Source of the DNA: Blasia pusilla
Lineage: Eukaryota > Marchantiophyta > Marchantiopsida > Blasiales
Assembly: GCA_050084515.1 (NCBI GenBank)
Contig: CM114271.1
Coordinates: forward strand, 63,550,001-63,614,000
Direction: 5' to 3'
Length of the DNA stretch: 64,000 bases
Within the stretch, counting starts at the first letter, position 1. Each line of letters begins with the position of its first letter. The position numbers and the translations under genes are program-made. The notes under the pieces are model-generated. The model was not told where the DNA came from and ran no database searches. It was given only the letters and a program-made list of their open reading frames with translations. Below, in pieces: positions 51,387 through 60,260 of this stretch.

Positions 51387-52376
51387 ATGGCGTCCGTTCG
51401 GGACTTTGAGAGGCGAGGTGGTGAACCCGAGAGTAGCTCTAGAGGTTTTACGCGGAGTGGCGTGAGGTTCCTAGGGTCTTCACTTCAGGGACCACCTTGA
51501 CCTCCTTCTATGTCATCGTCAGAGAAGGGGGAGGATGTAGAGGAGTTTGTAAGCACATCTCCACACATTGTGAGTGGTCCTACCAGTTGGGCATGTGAGA
51601 TGGACGACTGGGGTAGAGGACCGCGTAGGTTTTCAGGTGCAGTAGGTACGATTGAGTTGCACGATTTCATAGTAGAGTTTAGGAGTTGGTGCGACTCCCA
51701 ACGGGCCAGGAACTCTAGAGAGTTTAACCCGTTTACAGCATGGAACGGTATGTTCCAGCATTTAGAGGGGGCATCCATGGACGATTACCATGAGTTTTCC
51801 CACAGATATGCCCAGGAGATTGAGGCATGGCGACTCTACTACGACCCACACTATGTGTCATGGAGGGAGCCGTTCCCAGATGAGGAGGAGGAGTCAGGAG
51901 AGGCTACTTCCTCTTCCACTAGTGATGTTTTAGGAGGGATCACTCGCACTGGAGGAGTTGCACCGTCTAGTCGGGTTCATCCCAGGTTCAACCCCGTGGT
52001 TGAGTTCTTTGCTGAGTTGAGGGCGAGCTACCCGGGGATACGGACGGAGAAGTTGCGGAGCATCCACAACTTCCATAGGCGCTCGGGTGAGAGTTTACGT
52101 GAGGCTTACACTTGCTTGCGCCGGTTGATCAACATCACTCAGGGGGTGACAAAGGCTCAGGCTATCCAGTCATGGTACGTGATGCTGGACCAGACCCTGC
52201 GGCCACGGGTTCGGGAGAGGGTGCTTCTTATGAACACCTCCCCTACGTTGAGAGATGTTTTTAGGACCGTCGAGAACATTGAGCGCAATATGGCGGAGGA
52301 GAGCGTAGCCACATGGGTTCTGGGCGAGAGCACTCGCGATTGGCTGCACCACCTGTGCAGCAACGTGGACTCCTAG
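51387..52376 (+). pseudogene. Gag polyprotein, copy C
   Basis: Translation probably began at ATG 51387 (MASVRDFERRGG...). A TGA at 51498-51500, CGA in copy B, now separates this start from the 288-codon frame 51510-52376. That frame holds an acidic N-terminus, the GTIELHDFIVEFRSWCDSQ block and the retrotransposon gag domain (FNPVVEFFAELRASYPG ... RERVLLMNTSPTLRDVF, about residues 165-255). It forms the particle core that packages element RNA. The frame ends at a TAG where copy B has a Gln codon. Gag here is long and Glu/Ser-rich at its N-terminus. Confidence 0.85.
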
Positions 52377-53280
52377 ATAGGTCAACTTTGGCACCACGAG
52401 CTCAGGGAGGATACCGGAAGCCCGTGGCACAGAGACGTGCGCCTTCATATGCGGCTCAACAGTAGCCGCCTACTATTACTTGTTGGTCATGTGGTAGAGC
52501 CCATCATCAGCGCCATTGACGTGTGCCTCAGCCTGGAGGAGGAGATGGTGCTGCACCAGGAGGTTATCAGTGTGACTATTGTCAGAGGTATAATCATACA
52601 CGCGCTAGGTGTTTCATTTTACATCCTGAGCCACGTATGGACCGAGAGCCAGAGAGGGCACCAGGGCAAGTAGCCGGTCCGGGTGAGCCTAGAGATCGTG
52701 CACCAAGTGGTCCCGTTGGGGGACGAGGAGCTGGAGTTACTTGACAGGGTGGTGGAGCTGCCCGTGGAGGAGGTAGAGTACTACCACCTAGAGGCGTCGA
52801 GGGAGACGCTGGAGGTGAGGCTGGGATGGCTGCTCAGATACAGCATCTGCAGGAGCACATTGCCGCTATGGCATTGAGATTACCCGATGTTGGATCCGTG
52901 GCATCGACATCATATGGAGCAGCCAGAGATCTGGAAGATCCTGGTTGGATGTGCGGGGTTGCCCACATGGAGGCCGCCGCCGCAATTGTGACGCGTGGAG
53001 CAGCCACAGAGTTGGATCCACAGCGAGGGGAAGCCAGGAAACAAACTAGGCTTCCTCAGTCTTTCACGTTGTCCGAGGCAATGAGGACCCCATCGATGGG
53101 TCATGATCAGAGTTCCTGGAGAGCTGGTGATGTTGTTGGTGTGCAGGCACGGAGGGCGATGGGAGAAGCGAGTACGACGACCCCATTGTTGATGCTCAAG
53201 AGGGGCATGTGTCGAGCACGTTGTTGGGGGAGGCCACGGTTGTGTACCGCACTCCTTTATTTTCTGCTTCCGATGTTATG
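52377..53280 (+). pseudogene. CCHC nucleocapsid region and linker, copy C
   Basis: A first knuckle begins CWSCGRAHH but loses its last Cys to a small deletion and stop (HQRH then TGA, ~52510). A second knuckle is intact (CDYCQRYNHTRARC, ~52570-52611). These bind element RNA in the assembled particle. A Gly/Pro/Arg-rich linker and a heptad-like stretch (AQIQHLQEHIAAMALRLPDV, from 52829) follow and lead to the protease. Frames change at least twice. Confidence 0.75.
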
Positions 53281-53499
53281 ACGTTGGGGGGTATGCCCGC
53301 CGAGGCCTTTCGGCTGGCTGCTTCACTATGTGAGCGCAGAGTTGGAGTTCTTGCATCACGTTCAGAGGTGATTGTAGAGGAGGTGATGGACCTGCCCTTG
53401 GAGCGGATGCTCGGGCCGTCCACGTCAGATGCATGGCAAGTTGCGGCTGCTAAGATGGCGGAGATGCCCTCTAGACCCGCGATAGAGCATGCCATGGCT

Positions 53500-53990
53500 T
53501 CTCCTAGTGTTGTGTTGCTGGATAACCGAGGAGAGGTATTCCAATTGATGAGTCCCGGAGGTAGAGCTTTTAGTCCATGGTAGCGTCTTGTTGATTGGGA
53601 GCGCAACCCCTGATGTTGGGGAAAGCGTCATTCAGAGGATTGGGCTTGACGAGAGCCGATGTGGAGTGTTGTCCATTCCGAATATATACATCCTTGGATG
53701 GAGCGAGTACCACACAGTATATCACCCGACAGGAGGTCGTGGTGAGAATTCTCCCGGAACATCCTACAGACGAGTCCGTGGTGCGAGCCAAGGCGATAGT
53801 GACTGATGCACAGTCCTACGACGTCTTGGTTGGTGGAGCAGTGTTATACCCGATGGGGTTTTCCCTGGATTATTGGGAGGAGTCAGCGTCCTACAGACCA
53901 GGATGGCAGTTAGGTGATGGGCGCCTTAGTTCAATACCCGTTCGAGTCACAGGTGTAGTGATCGAGCAACGGCCAGGAGAGATGGCGACC
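53500..53990 (+). pseudogene. Aspartic protease region, copy C
   Basis: After VVLLDNRGEVFQLMSPGGRAFSP, the retropepsin motif is hit by a stop and a small deletion (TAG at 53581, frame change at ~53590), destroying the Asp-Ser/Thr-Gly triad. The downstream part is intact in a new frame: GAQPLMLGKASFRGLGLTR (from 53595), then TRQEVVVRI and DVLVGGAVLYPMGFSLDYW. The last block resembles the second half of a Ty3 protease (the ..DVILGmdWL position). The same frame runs on unbroken into the methyltransferase, so the two were made as one polyprotein. Confidence 0.7.
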
Positions 53991-54289
53991 TTAGCAGCAT
54001 TTAGCAATGCCATCACTTGGCCTAGTGATTTGATTGAGGGACATGTCCATGCAGAGGATACTCCCGTTCATGACATTTCTATGGAGAGGAGTGTTATGGT
54101 AGCTGCATCATTCCGTGGAGGAGAGGTGCCGCTGTGGGGCTCGATTGAGAAGCTTCGACGATTGGCAGATGAGCACGTGCAAATCGCGTGGAGCGAGGCA
54201 TTTGCACCAGAGCGGGATGGGTCTCAAGAATCCGAGGTAGTAGGGAGTGCTACGAGGACACCCTTGGATACCACATCCATTGTCTGGTG

Positions 54290-55290
54290 TATCCCGCAGG
54301 AGGGTATTCGAGTGTTAGATCTCTTTGGAGGGATTAGCACTGGGTTAGCTACTGTTTTGCAAGCAGGAGTGCGAGTACAACAGTACCTATATGTGGAAAG
54401 TGATGATGTTGCAAGGCGCGTCTCACTACGAAATGTAGCCCAATTACGCCTACATTTTCCCGACTTATTGTTTGCGTCCGCAGTATAGGGTACCAGAGTT
54501 CCCTATCGAGGGATATTTTGTTGTTGGGGACGCACGACGTAGAGCGGATAGGGACCATTGATTTGGTCGTTGCCATGTCAAGGCCAATCGAGTGCTGGAC
54601 GAGGTAGCGAGTTGGTTGACACTCAATCCAGGTTTTTTTGGGAGATGTTGAGGGTCTTACGGTAGTTTCAGGAGCACCAGTCTCATTCTCCAGCCTACAT
54701 TCTAGAGAATGTGCCGATCTTAAGTTACTCCAGGTCACGGGTGGTGACGAGTGCTCATCAGGTGCGTGCCTGGATCGGCCCAGCAGTGTTCTTGGATGCG
54801 GCAAGTGTAGGTTCTAGGGCCCATCACCCGCGTCTATGGTGGACCAACTTGGTGCCCCATGCGGTGTTACGGAGGGCGTATGCGAGAGTGGAGCGCCCCT
54901 CCCATTTGTTAGTGGACTCCATTCTCGATCCAGGTCGTCGATCACAAGCAGTGAGGCACGATGATCACAAGCAGTTGGTCGATCATCGTGCCTCACTTGT
55001 TGTCAACAAGGTCTTGTTGTCAACAAGGTAGGCATGCAGCGGGCAGCCTTGCCCACGTTTGTGAGTTTTCCCGCTTCCTATGTATACAAGGAGGCCGGTC
55101 CTGACTTGGTTTGGGATGACCAGGTTCAACGGTTGGTGGAGCCCAACGCCGACGAAAGAGAGCAAGCGATGGGATTTCCCACAGGAGTGACGGCAGTACC
55201 GTCAGTGTCAGAGGCATCATGACGCCATGTCTTGGGTGAGGCAATGGACCTGAACTTCTTGACATGGATCCTCAGCTTGGGAGTGGTTGA
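54290..55290 (+). pseudogene. DNMT3-like C5 cytosine methyltransferase domain, copy C
   Basis: A domain of about 330 codons that would methylate cytosine in DNA. Motif I is RVLDLFGGISTGLATVLQAG (from 54309), followed by VQQYLYVESDDVARRVS, where Dnmt3 has RYIASEV, and LHFPDLL. Near 54545-54580 the TIDLVVA strand leads to motif IV, where a small deletion has removed part of the GWPC seen in copy B; the catalytic Cys codon remains (54576-54578), followed by QGQSSAGRG. FFWEMLRVLR, motif VI (YILENV, 54696-54713), QVRAWIG, LDAASVGSRAHHPRLWWTNL (like Dnmt3 AAHRARYFWGNL) and motif X (EREQAMGFPTGVT, ~55155-55195) follow in order. This Dnmt3-type order differs from permuted DRM enzymes. A stop at 54486 and an inverted duplication at 54950-54997 further disable it. 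Confidence 0.9.
54950..54997. repeat. 16-bp inverted duplication inside the copy C methyltransferase
   Basis: AGTGAGGCACGATGAT at 54950-54965 is repeated in exact reverse complement at 54982-54997. Copy B has only the first arm at this place. A short direct duplication (TTGTTGTCAACAAGGT) follows at about 54998-55030 and shifts the frame before the C-terminal motifs. Confidence 0.8.
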
Positions 55291-55619
55291 GCAGCGTCAT
55301 ATGAGATCGCGATTGATCATAGCGGTTGCGTTGGTGAGCCCCATGCCTACCGAGACGGTGGAGGCAGTGGCTGGGGGCGAGACCCGAGGAGATCTACGCA
55401 CCAGGAGAGATCAAGAGAGACACCCTTGGACTTCTTGGGATATTTTGCAGGTACGCAAGGAGATGATAGCCACAACATCGAGCGTGGTTTCAGACACTGC
55501 ACGTGGAGGAGATCAGAGTTTGCAATTGGCTGCAGGAGAGCGGCCGAGTGTTGTTGTTCGAGACGGGGTTGCACCATAGCAACCACCGATACCCACGCGG
55601 GAGAGTCCTACCGTAGTCA
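55291..55619 (+). pseudogene. Linker between methyltransferase and RT, copy C
   Basis: The frame continues from the methyltransferase C-terminus (SLGVVEQRHMRSRLIIAVAL) through a Gly/Arg/Asp-rich stretch with no recognisable domain, ending at 55577. The cognate in copy B (about 45100-44700, minus) is similar. Confidence 0.55.
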
Positions 55620-56400
55620 CGATGGAGACTTGGGAGCCAGATATGGGCCCTAAGTTGACACGAGGAGAGGGGCGCCAAATACATCAGTTCCTCAGGAGTT
55701 ATAGGAGCTGCTTTGCGTTTAGCATGGAGGATTTGGGTACGCTGAAGGGATTGGGGATTCGCATTGAGTTGTCGAGTGATACGCCGATCTTCCGACGACC
55801 CTACAGGTAAAGTGATATGGAGAGGGCTCTGATTCAGAGTAGGAGCCAGGACTTGGTCGAAGCAGGACTAGTGGAGATGTTGCATGGGGAGTATGCATCT
55901 GTCACTGTAATGCCCGCCAAGAAGGATGTGCATGGCAACTGGATGGATAGGCGGATGTGTGGGGATTACCGATCTATCAATCGGCACACGAAGTCCGATA
56001 GGTATGCCATGCCCATCCCTGAGGAGATCTTTGATGCGATTGGTCACGCAAAGGTCTTCAGTTCATTGGATTTGCGAGCCGGATATCATCAGCTGCCTAT
56101 CAGATTGGAGGACAGGCAGAAGACGGCATTTTGGGGCATCGATCCTCACGGGAAGGATTGTTTGTACCAGTTGCGGTTCTTACCATTTGGGTTAAAGAAT
56201 GTCCCAGGTGAGTTTCAGAGGGTCATGGATAGGATCTTGGCTGGTTTGGATTTTGCTAGGTGTTATATTGATGACATCGTAGTCTTTAGCACCACGGTTG
56301 AGGAGCATGAGCAACATCTAGAGGAGGTATTCCTACGATTGCAATTACATGGGCTAAAGCTACATCCAGGCAAGTCCAAGTTCTTCTACGACTAGATTGA
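55620..56400 (+). pseudogene. Reverse transcriptase, copy C
   Basis: The N-terminal part (55622-55810) ends in a TAA (copy B has TAC). The main frame 55817-56395 covers the palm and fingers: DRRMCGDYRSINRHTKSDRY, FSSLDLRAGYHQLPIRLED, KTAFWGIDPHGKD, LPFGLKNVPGEFQRVMD and the catalytic YIDDIVVFS (about residues 148-156 of that frame). It is truncated at 56394 by TAG, a CAG in copy B (FFYD-stop-IEYLG). The YIDD core is intact and typical of Ty3/Gypsy. Thumb, connection and RNase H do not follow. Confidence 0.9.
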
Positions 56401-56424
56401 GTACTTGGGTCATACGATATACTC

Positions 56425-56525
56425 AACTCCTCGTGGGCGTGCTCTCTGCAAAGGATGCGGCACTACGCGTACTCCGCCATCCTCCCAAACCCTCAAAACA
56501 TGCAGCATGCCCACGAGGAGTTGGG
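56425..56525 (+). other. Rearrangement junction: inverted segment replacing RNase H
   Basis: After IEYLGHTIYS the sequence switches at about 56425 to ACTCCTCGTGGGC..., a segment of about 80 bp that reads in the opposite orientation relative to the rest of copy C. The same segment is found unflipped just before the H2C2 region in copies A and B. It returns to the normal strand at GCCCACGAGGAGT (~56507-56521), which is the reverse complement of the segment start. About 1.3 kb expected here, including RNase H, is absent. Confidence 0.8.
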
Positions 56526-57596
56526 TCACTTTGGGGTGAAGCGCACGTACATTTTGCTCCAGATTCAGTATTGGTGGCGAGGCATGCAGACTGACGTTCA
56601 ACAGTTTGTCGCCAGATGTATGGTGTGTGATCGGGTCTGAGCATCGTTCAATGCTCCGACTCCACAGTTGCATCCATTACCGATCATGGGCTTAGGGTAT
56701 AGATGGAGTTTGGATTTTGCAGGACCTTTGCCTTTGATGAAGCGTCACAATCGTTATGTGTTTGTGATGATCGAGTACTTCTCGAAGTGGATCGAGTTGG
56801 TTGCATTGTCTAACAAAGCGAGTGAGGGAGTAGCTTATGCCTTCCTTGACAGAGTGCTGTGTCATTATGGCGCACTGGCTGAGATGTTGACAGACCAGGA
56901 TACCAAGTTTCACGATGAGTTCTAGGCCTTGTGTGATCATGCGCTCATCGACCATCGTACGACTTCGCGAGATCATCCCGAGACTGATGGATTAGCGGAG
57001 AGAGTTGTGCAGACAATGAAGAGGGGTTTACGCAAGTATGGCTTGCAAAGAGGTCACCTAGGAGATTCGGACCTCTAGTTGCCCTGGTTAGCGATGGGAT
57101 ACAAATTCAGAAGGCAGGCATCCTTAGCATCTTTTTCACCGTACTTGCTACTTTATTGCCGAGAGCCAGATTTACCTACGGCCATTCGTCAAGATGCTAG
57201 TGAGATGCTGGACCTTGATGACCCAGATGTATGGATGCGAGCATGTTCTCAGAGGACTGAGTTGTTTCGGAGAGTGATGCCCATTGCGTTCGAGAACTTG
57301 GCGATTGCGCAACATCGGGATACGTTGAGGTATGCGACTATTCGGGGTGGTGGTTATCGACCAACTATCCGAAGGTTTCATCAGGGAGATTAGGTCTACT
57401 TGCAGCAGACGGCACCGACGACGTTGGATGTGACTGCAGGGCACACTATCTTGAGAGTGCGTGACGTTTTACCATCCGGTGTTCTCTTGCTGGAGGGACG
57501 CGATGGTATGGTATGGAAGGACCATATGCGTAATTGTGCACTGTGTCACCTTCTTAACATTGATGGTACAGTGGATCCGAGCTTAGCAGTAGTTCC
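56505..57596 (+). pseudogene. Integrase, copy C
   Basis: H2C2 region (HEELGHFGVKRTY ... CMVCDRV) at about 56512-56636, then a TGA that is CGA in copies A and B. The core has SLDFAGPLP (first Asp, ~56715), MLTDQDTKF (second Asp, ~56897) and DGLAERVVQTMKRG (Glu, ~57000). In-frame TAGs occur at about 56924 and 57077 (CAG in copy A) and at about 57393. The C-terminal part (FRRVMPIAFENLAIAQHRD; TLDVTAGHTILRVRDVLPSG) continues without a break into the PHD finger. Catalytic residues are present, but the chain is interrupted. Confidence 0.87.
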
Positions 57597-57750
57597 TGTA
57601 GGCTTGCGTTGTATGTTGTGTGGTTCTACCCGTGGTGCGGCCACGATGCTAGTCTGTGATGGTTGTTCGAGAGGTTGGCATATGGCATGTCTAACGCCAC
57701 CTCTCACTAGGGTTCCTCGGGGACGATGGATGTGTCCCAGATGTACATAG
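57597..57750 (+). pseudogene. PHD finger at the C-terminus of the integrase, copy C
   Basis: An uninterrupted Cys4-His-Cys3 finger: CMLC, then [12 protein letters not shown], then CPRC just before the stop codon at 57748. The acidic/Trp positions (CDGC..GWH) fit canonical PHD folds, many of which read the histone H3 tail. It is the intact version of the finger in copies A (2015-2162) and B (broken). By position it may guide integration, as chromodomains do in chromoviruses; this role is inference. Confidence 0.88.
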
Positions 57751-57938
57751 AGGAGATATTAGGTAGGTTTCGATCCCGACTTTTTCTCTGACATGGATGA
57801 CAGGAAGGCGACTAACAATGGGGCCACATGAGCACCTGACCTTCTTGCTCTTAGCGTCCGAGAGATGTATGTCATGGTAGGTAGGGATAGATGGCTATCT
57901 GGAGTTAGAGGGACCTAACCACCATCTAGAGGGCCGAT

Positions 57939-58706
57939 TGGAGATATTTTGGTACTTCTTGTCTCGTTGTTTGGATGCCATGAGTTAGCATGGGATCGTG
58001 CGTGTTTGTGTGTGTTCGGTGACAGCAATGTATGTTGTGTCGCGATGTGTATGCGCACGACAACTGTCACGTCCTTTAGGATAGATCAGTGAGATCTAGT
58101 AGAGTGTCTTCGAGAGTAGTGGAGGACAGGCCTAGGAGGTCGAGGATGACTTGCTTAGGCCCCGGGAAACTTGAGAAAGCAGGTTTCTCCTTGGTTTTGG
58201 CTCATTTGGAGCCATATTGAGAAACTTACTATTTTAGGCAAATACCATTTTGAGTATATGGTCGACTTTCTATTTTTGGTAAGTGGCCCTTGACCTCCTA
58301 CATCAGGTCAAGAGCCAAGGAGGTGACTTGGGAGAATAGGTTACCATGGAGAGAGCTTGGGAGAGGGGAGGGATATATATCCCAAGGGAGAGAGCTTGAG
58401 AGCTCATTCTCTCTTTGTTGAACCTCTTGGCATGAGGCGGCGGAGCTATGGTCCCTTGCCTTGTGAGTGTAACCCAAGCCTCTCATTAGGAGAGTGGGTT
58501 TGGTTTGACATGAGAGAGAGAGCACACCTTTGAGAACTATGGTGTGAGATGGTGTAGAGAGAGATTGGATCTTACTTTAATTGGAGATATTTTGGTACTT
58601 CTTGTCTCGTTGTTTGGATGTCATGAATTAGCATGGGATCGTGCGTGTTTGTGTGTGTGTTCGGTGACAGCGATGTATGTTGTGTAGCGATGTGTTTGCG
58701 CACGAC
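57939..58706 (+). repeat. 3' LTR of copy C (768 bp, with internal terminal repeats)
   Basis: Begins TGGAGATATT after a short purine tract (AGAGGGCCGAT) and ends GCGCACGACA. The first 124 bp (57939-58062) recur at the end (58582-58706). The core contains TTGACCTCCTACATCAGGTCAAG, a small palindrome, and GAGAG-rich stretches. It matches the LTRs of copies A and B in length and order. Confidence 0.72.
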
Positions 58707-59053
58707 AAAGGAGAGAGAGCTTGGGAGAGGGCAGGGGTATACCTTAAGGAGAGAGAGCTTGAGAGCTCATTCTCTCTTTGTTGAACCTCTTGGCATGAGG
58801 CGGCGGAGCTATGGTCTTGCTTGCGTTGTGTGTGTAACCCAAACCTCTCATTAGGAAAATGGGTTTGGTTTGACATTGAGAGAGACATGTGAGAGTGCAC
58901 ACATGTGAGAACTATGGTGTTGTGAGAGAGATTGGAGATATTTTGGTACTTCTTGTTGTTTGGATGCCATGAGTTACCATGGGATTATGCGTGTTTGTGT
59001 GTGTGTTCAGTGACGACGATGTATGTTGTGTAGCGATATGTATGCGCACAACA
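58707..59053 (+). repeat. Extra partial LTR unit after copy C
   Basis: From GGAGAGAGAGCTTGGGAGAGGG (58709) the second half of the LTR core is repeated and followed by another about 121-bp terminal repeat (58933-59053, ending GCGCACAACA). The joint lies in a GGAGAGAG run that also occurs in the core, which suggests unequal or template-switch duplication. Confidence 0.75.
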
Positions 59054-59069
59054 AATCGCACCATCGAGG

Positions 59070-60260
59070 AAGCTGCTTTATTGTTACTCTTCCTTCATGA
59101 TTCCTATTAATCTAGATGAAAGCTCAAGTTGCAAGTAAGTGTTTATTCTATTCCTCACTTTCAAACTTACACAAGAAAGGTAATAATATCTGACCCTAAC
59201 TTCTAATATCTTTAAGTATGTAACTTCTAGGTTAAAAGTTAATAGCAAAACTGCACTTTAAAAGGCTTGGCTTAACATATGGGACGAGGCACCTATGACT
59301 CATCGCCATGCATTAGAGGTTGTTAATTGTTCTTTGATGAAGCTTACAATGAATATGAGAGTTCAAAATTTGGAAGTGAATATATATGTTCAAGAACAAG
59401 CTTTTTCGGATTGGTTATTGGAGGTCGAAAAGGGATGTGTACCTTTGCAAACTTACTTGAGAGATGGTTTTATACAATTGCCACATGAAATATTTTATTG
59501 GAGATATTTTGGTATATGATCGTCTCGACGTTCAAATGCCATGAGTGAGTATGGCATCTTGTTTGTTTTTGTTTATATTCGATGAAAACGATGTGCATGC
59601 GCAAGACAAGTAATTAAGAGTAAGAAAACAAGTGATCTTATCGACACTATTTATAGGAATGATTATGAAAGGTTTCGTGATATCAAATTTTTAAAATATA
59701 CAATAATTCATACTCTGAAAAATCGATATGTTGATGAAATCAATAAAGAAGTCATGTCTCTATTGTATGGAGAGGTAATTACATTGGTCTTTTGGTACTT
59801 TATACATTATTTTCTTGATGCCTTCAATAAATTGATAATACATTGAGGTATAACTCCTCTTCCTAGACATGTCCATTATATGTAGGAACATACTTATCTT
59901 AGCGTTGATTCCATTCTAGACGAGGTAATGAGTCAATGACATGTCTATCCAACATAATTCTTAAATACATGCTCAGTGTTTGGTTCGTCACTCCATCAAT
60001 TATGCTTGAAAATTGGTGCATCTATCATGTTTTTACGAAACATGAATGGTTGATGGGGACAAGCAAACGACACTTGATTGAGGATTCATGGATTCATGCA
60101 ACATGTCATTGATGCCAAAATCATCAGAGAGAGGAACTCTAGAGATTGAATCTTCATTCAGTTTGTTCATTGATTGGGTCTTCTCATATTTACCTTTTGA
60201 TTTACCTTAATTTCAATTTACTATTCATCGAGCTATCCTCATAACTATCAATAAGTTTTC
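59070..60260 (+). pseudogene. Helitron-type PIF1 helicase relic
   Basis: Ordered PIF1-like helicase blocks of Helitron elements can be read across frames: SSFMIPINLDESSSCK (~59085), NIWDEAPMTHRHALEVV (Walker B block, ~59276), LTMNMRVQN, FSDWLLEVEKG, GFIQLPHEI (~59490), LIDTIYRNDYERF (~59635), YVDEINKEVMSLL (~59725), TYLSVDSILDE (~59890), LKIGASIMFLRNM (~60008), VIDAKIIR (~60105), PFDLP and ITINK (~60200-60250). Two GT-AG introns are likely: about 59132-59230 (GTAAGTG...CTAG) and 59776-59888 (GTAATT...TGTAG), the latter joining GE to EHTYLS. The segment between ALEVV and LTMN is deleted, and an LTR-type repeat interrupts it at 59499-59608. Rep/HUH and Helitron ends are not seen. Confidence 0.82.
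59499..59608 (+). repeat. Isolated LTR-end repeat unit inserted in the helicase relic
   Basis: About 110 bp homologous to the terminal repeat of the Ty3/Gypsy LTR (starts TGGAGATATTTTGG, contains ATGCCATGAGT, ends GCGCAAGACA) but more diverged than the other units. The helicase reading resumes on its far side, so it was inserted into the helicase. No clear flanking duplication is visible. Confidence 0.75.

Larger units (their letters stand above)
50731..58706 (+). mobile_element. Ty3/Gypsy retrotransposon copy C with DNA methyltransferase and PHD finger
   Basis: The best preserved copy for gag, methyltransferase, RT and PHD. Order: leader (50731-51386), gag (51387-52376), CCHC region, protease (~53500-53990), DNMT3-like methyltransferase (~54290-55290), RT (~55620-56400), integrase (~56505-57400), PHD finger (57597-57750), LTR (57939-58706). 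RNase H is missing and replaced by a short inverted segment. No 5' LTR is present at the inner end. Frames are broken by stops, many being CAG/CGA changed to TAG/TGA, and by several indels, so it cannot act alone. Confidence 0.9.

Noticed and set aside
54290-55290. Permuted plant DRM-type methyltransferase
   Set aside because: Motif I precedes motifs IV, VI and X, the unpermuted order of Dnmt3-type enzymes.
51498-57395. In-frame TAG/TGA codons as a sign of stop-codon readthrough or recoding
   Set aside because: The stops fall at different positions in the three copies and match sense codons elsewhere, so they are mutations.
57939-58706. Reading the repeat-core-repeat unit as an independent miniature LTR element
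   Set aside because: It follows pol and a purine tract in all three copies and has no tRNA primer site after the first repeat; treated as the LTR, with the alternative noted.
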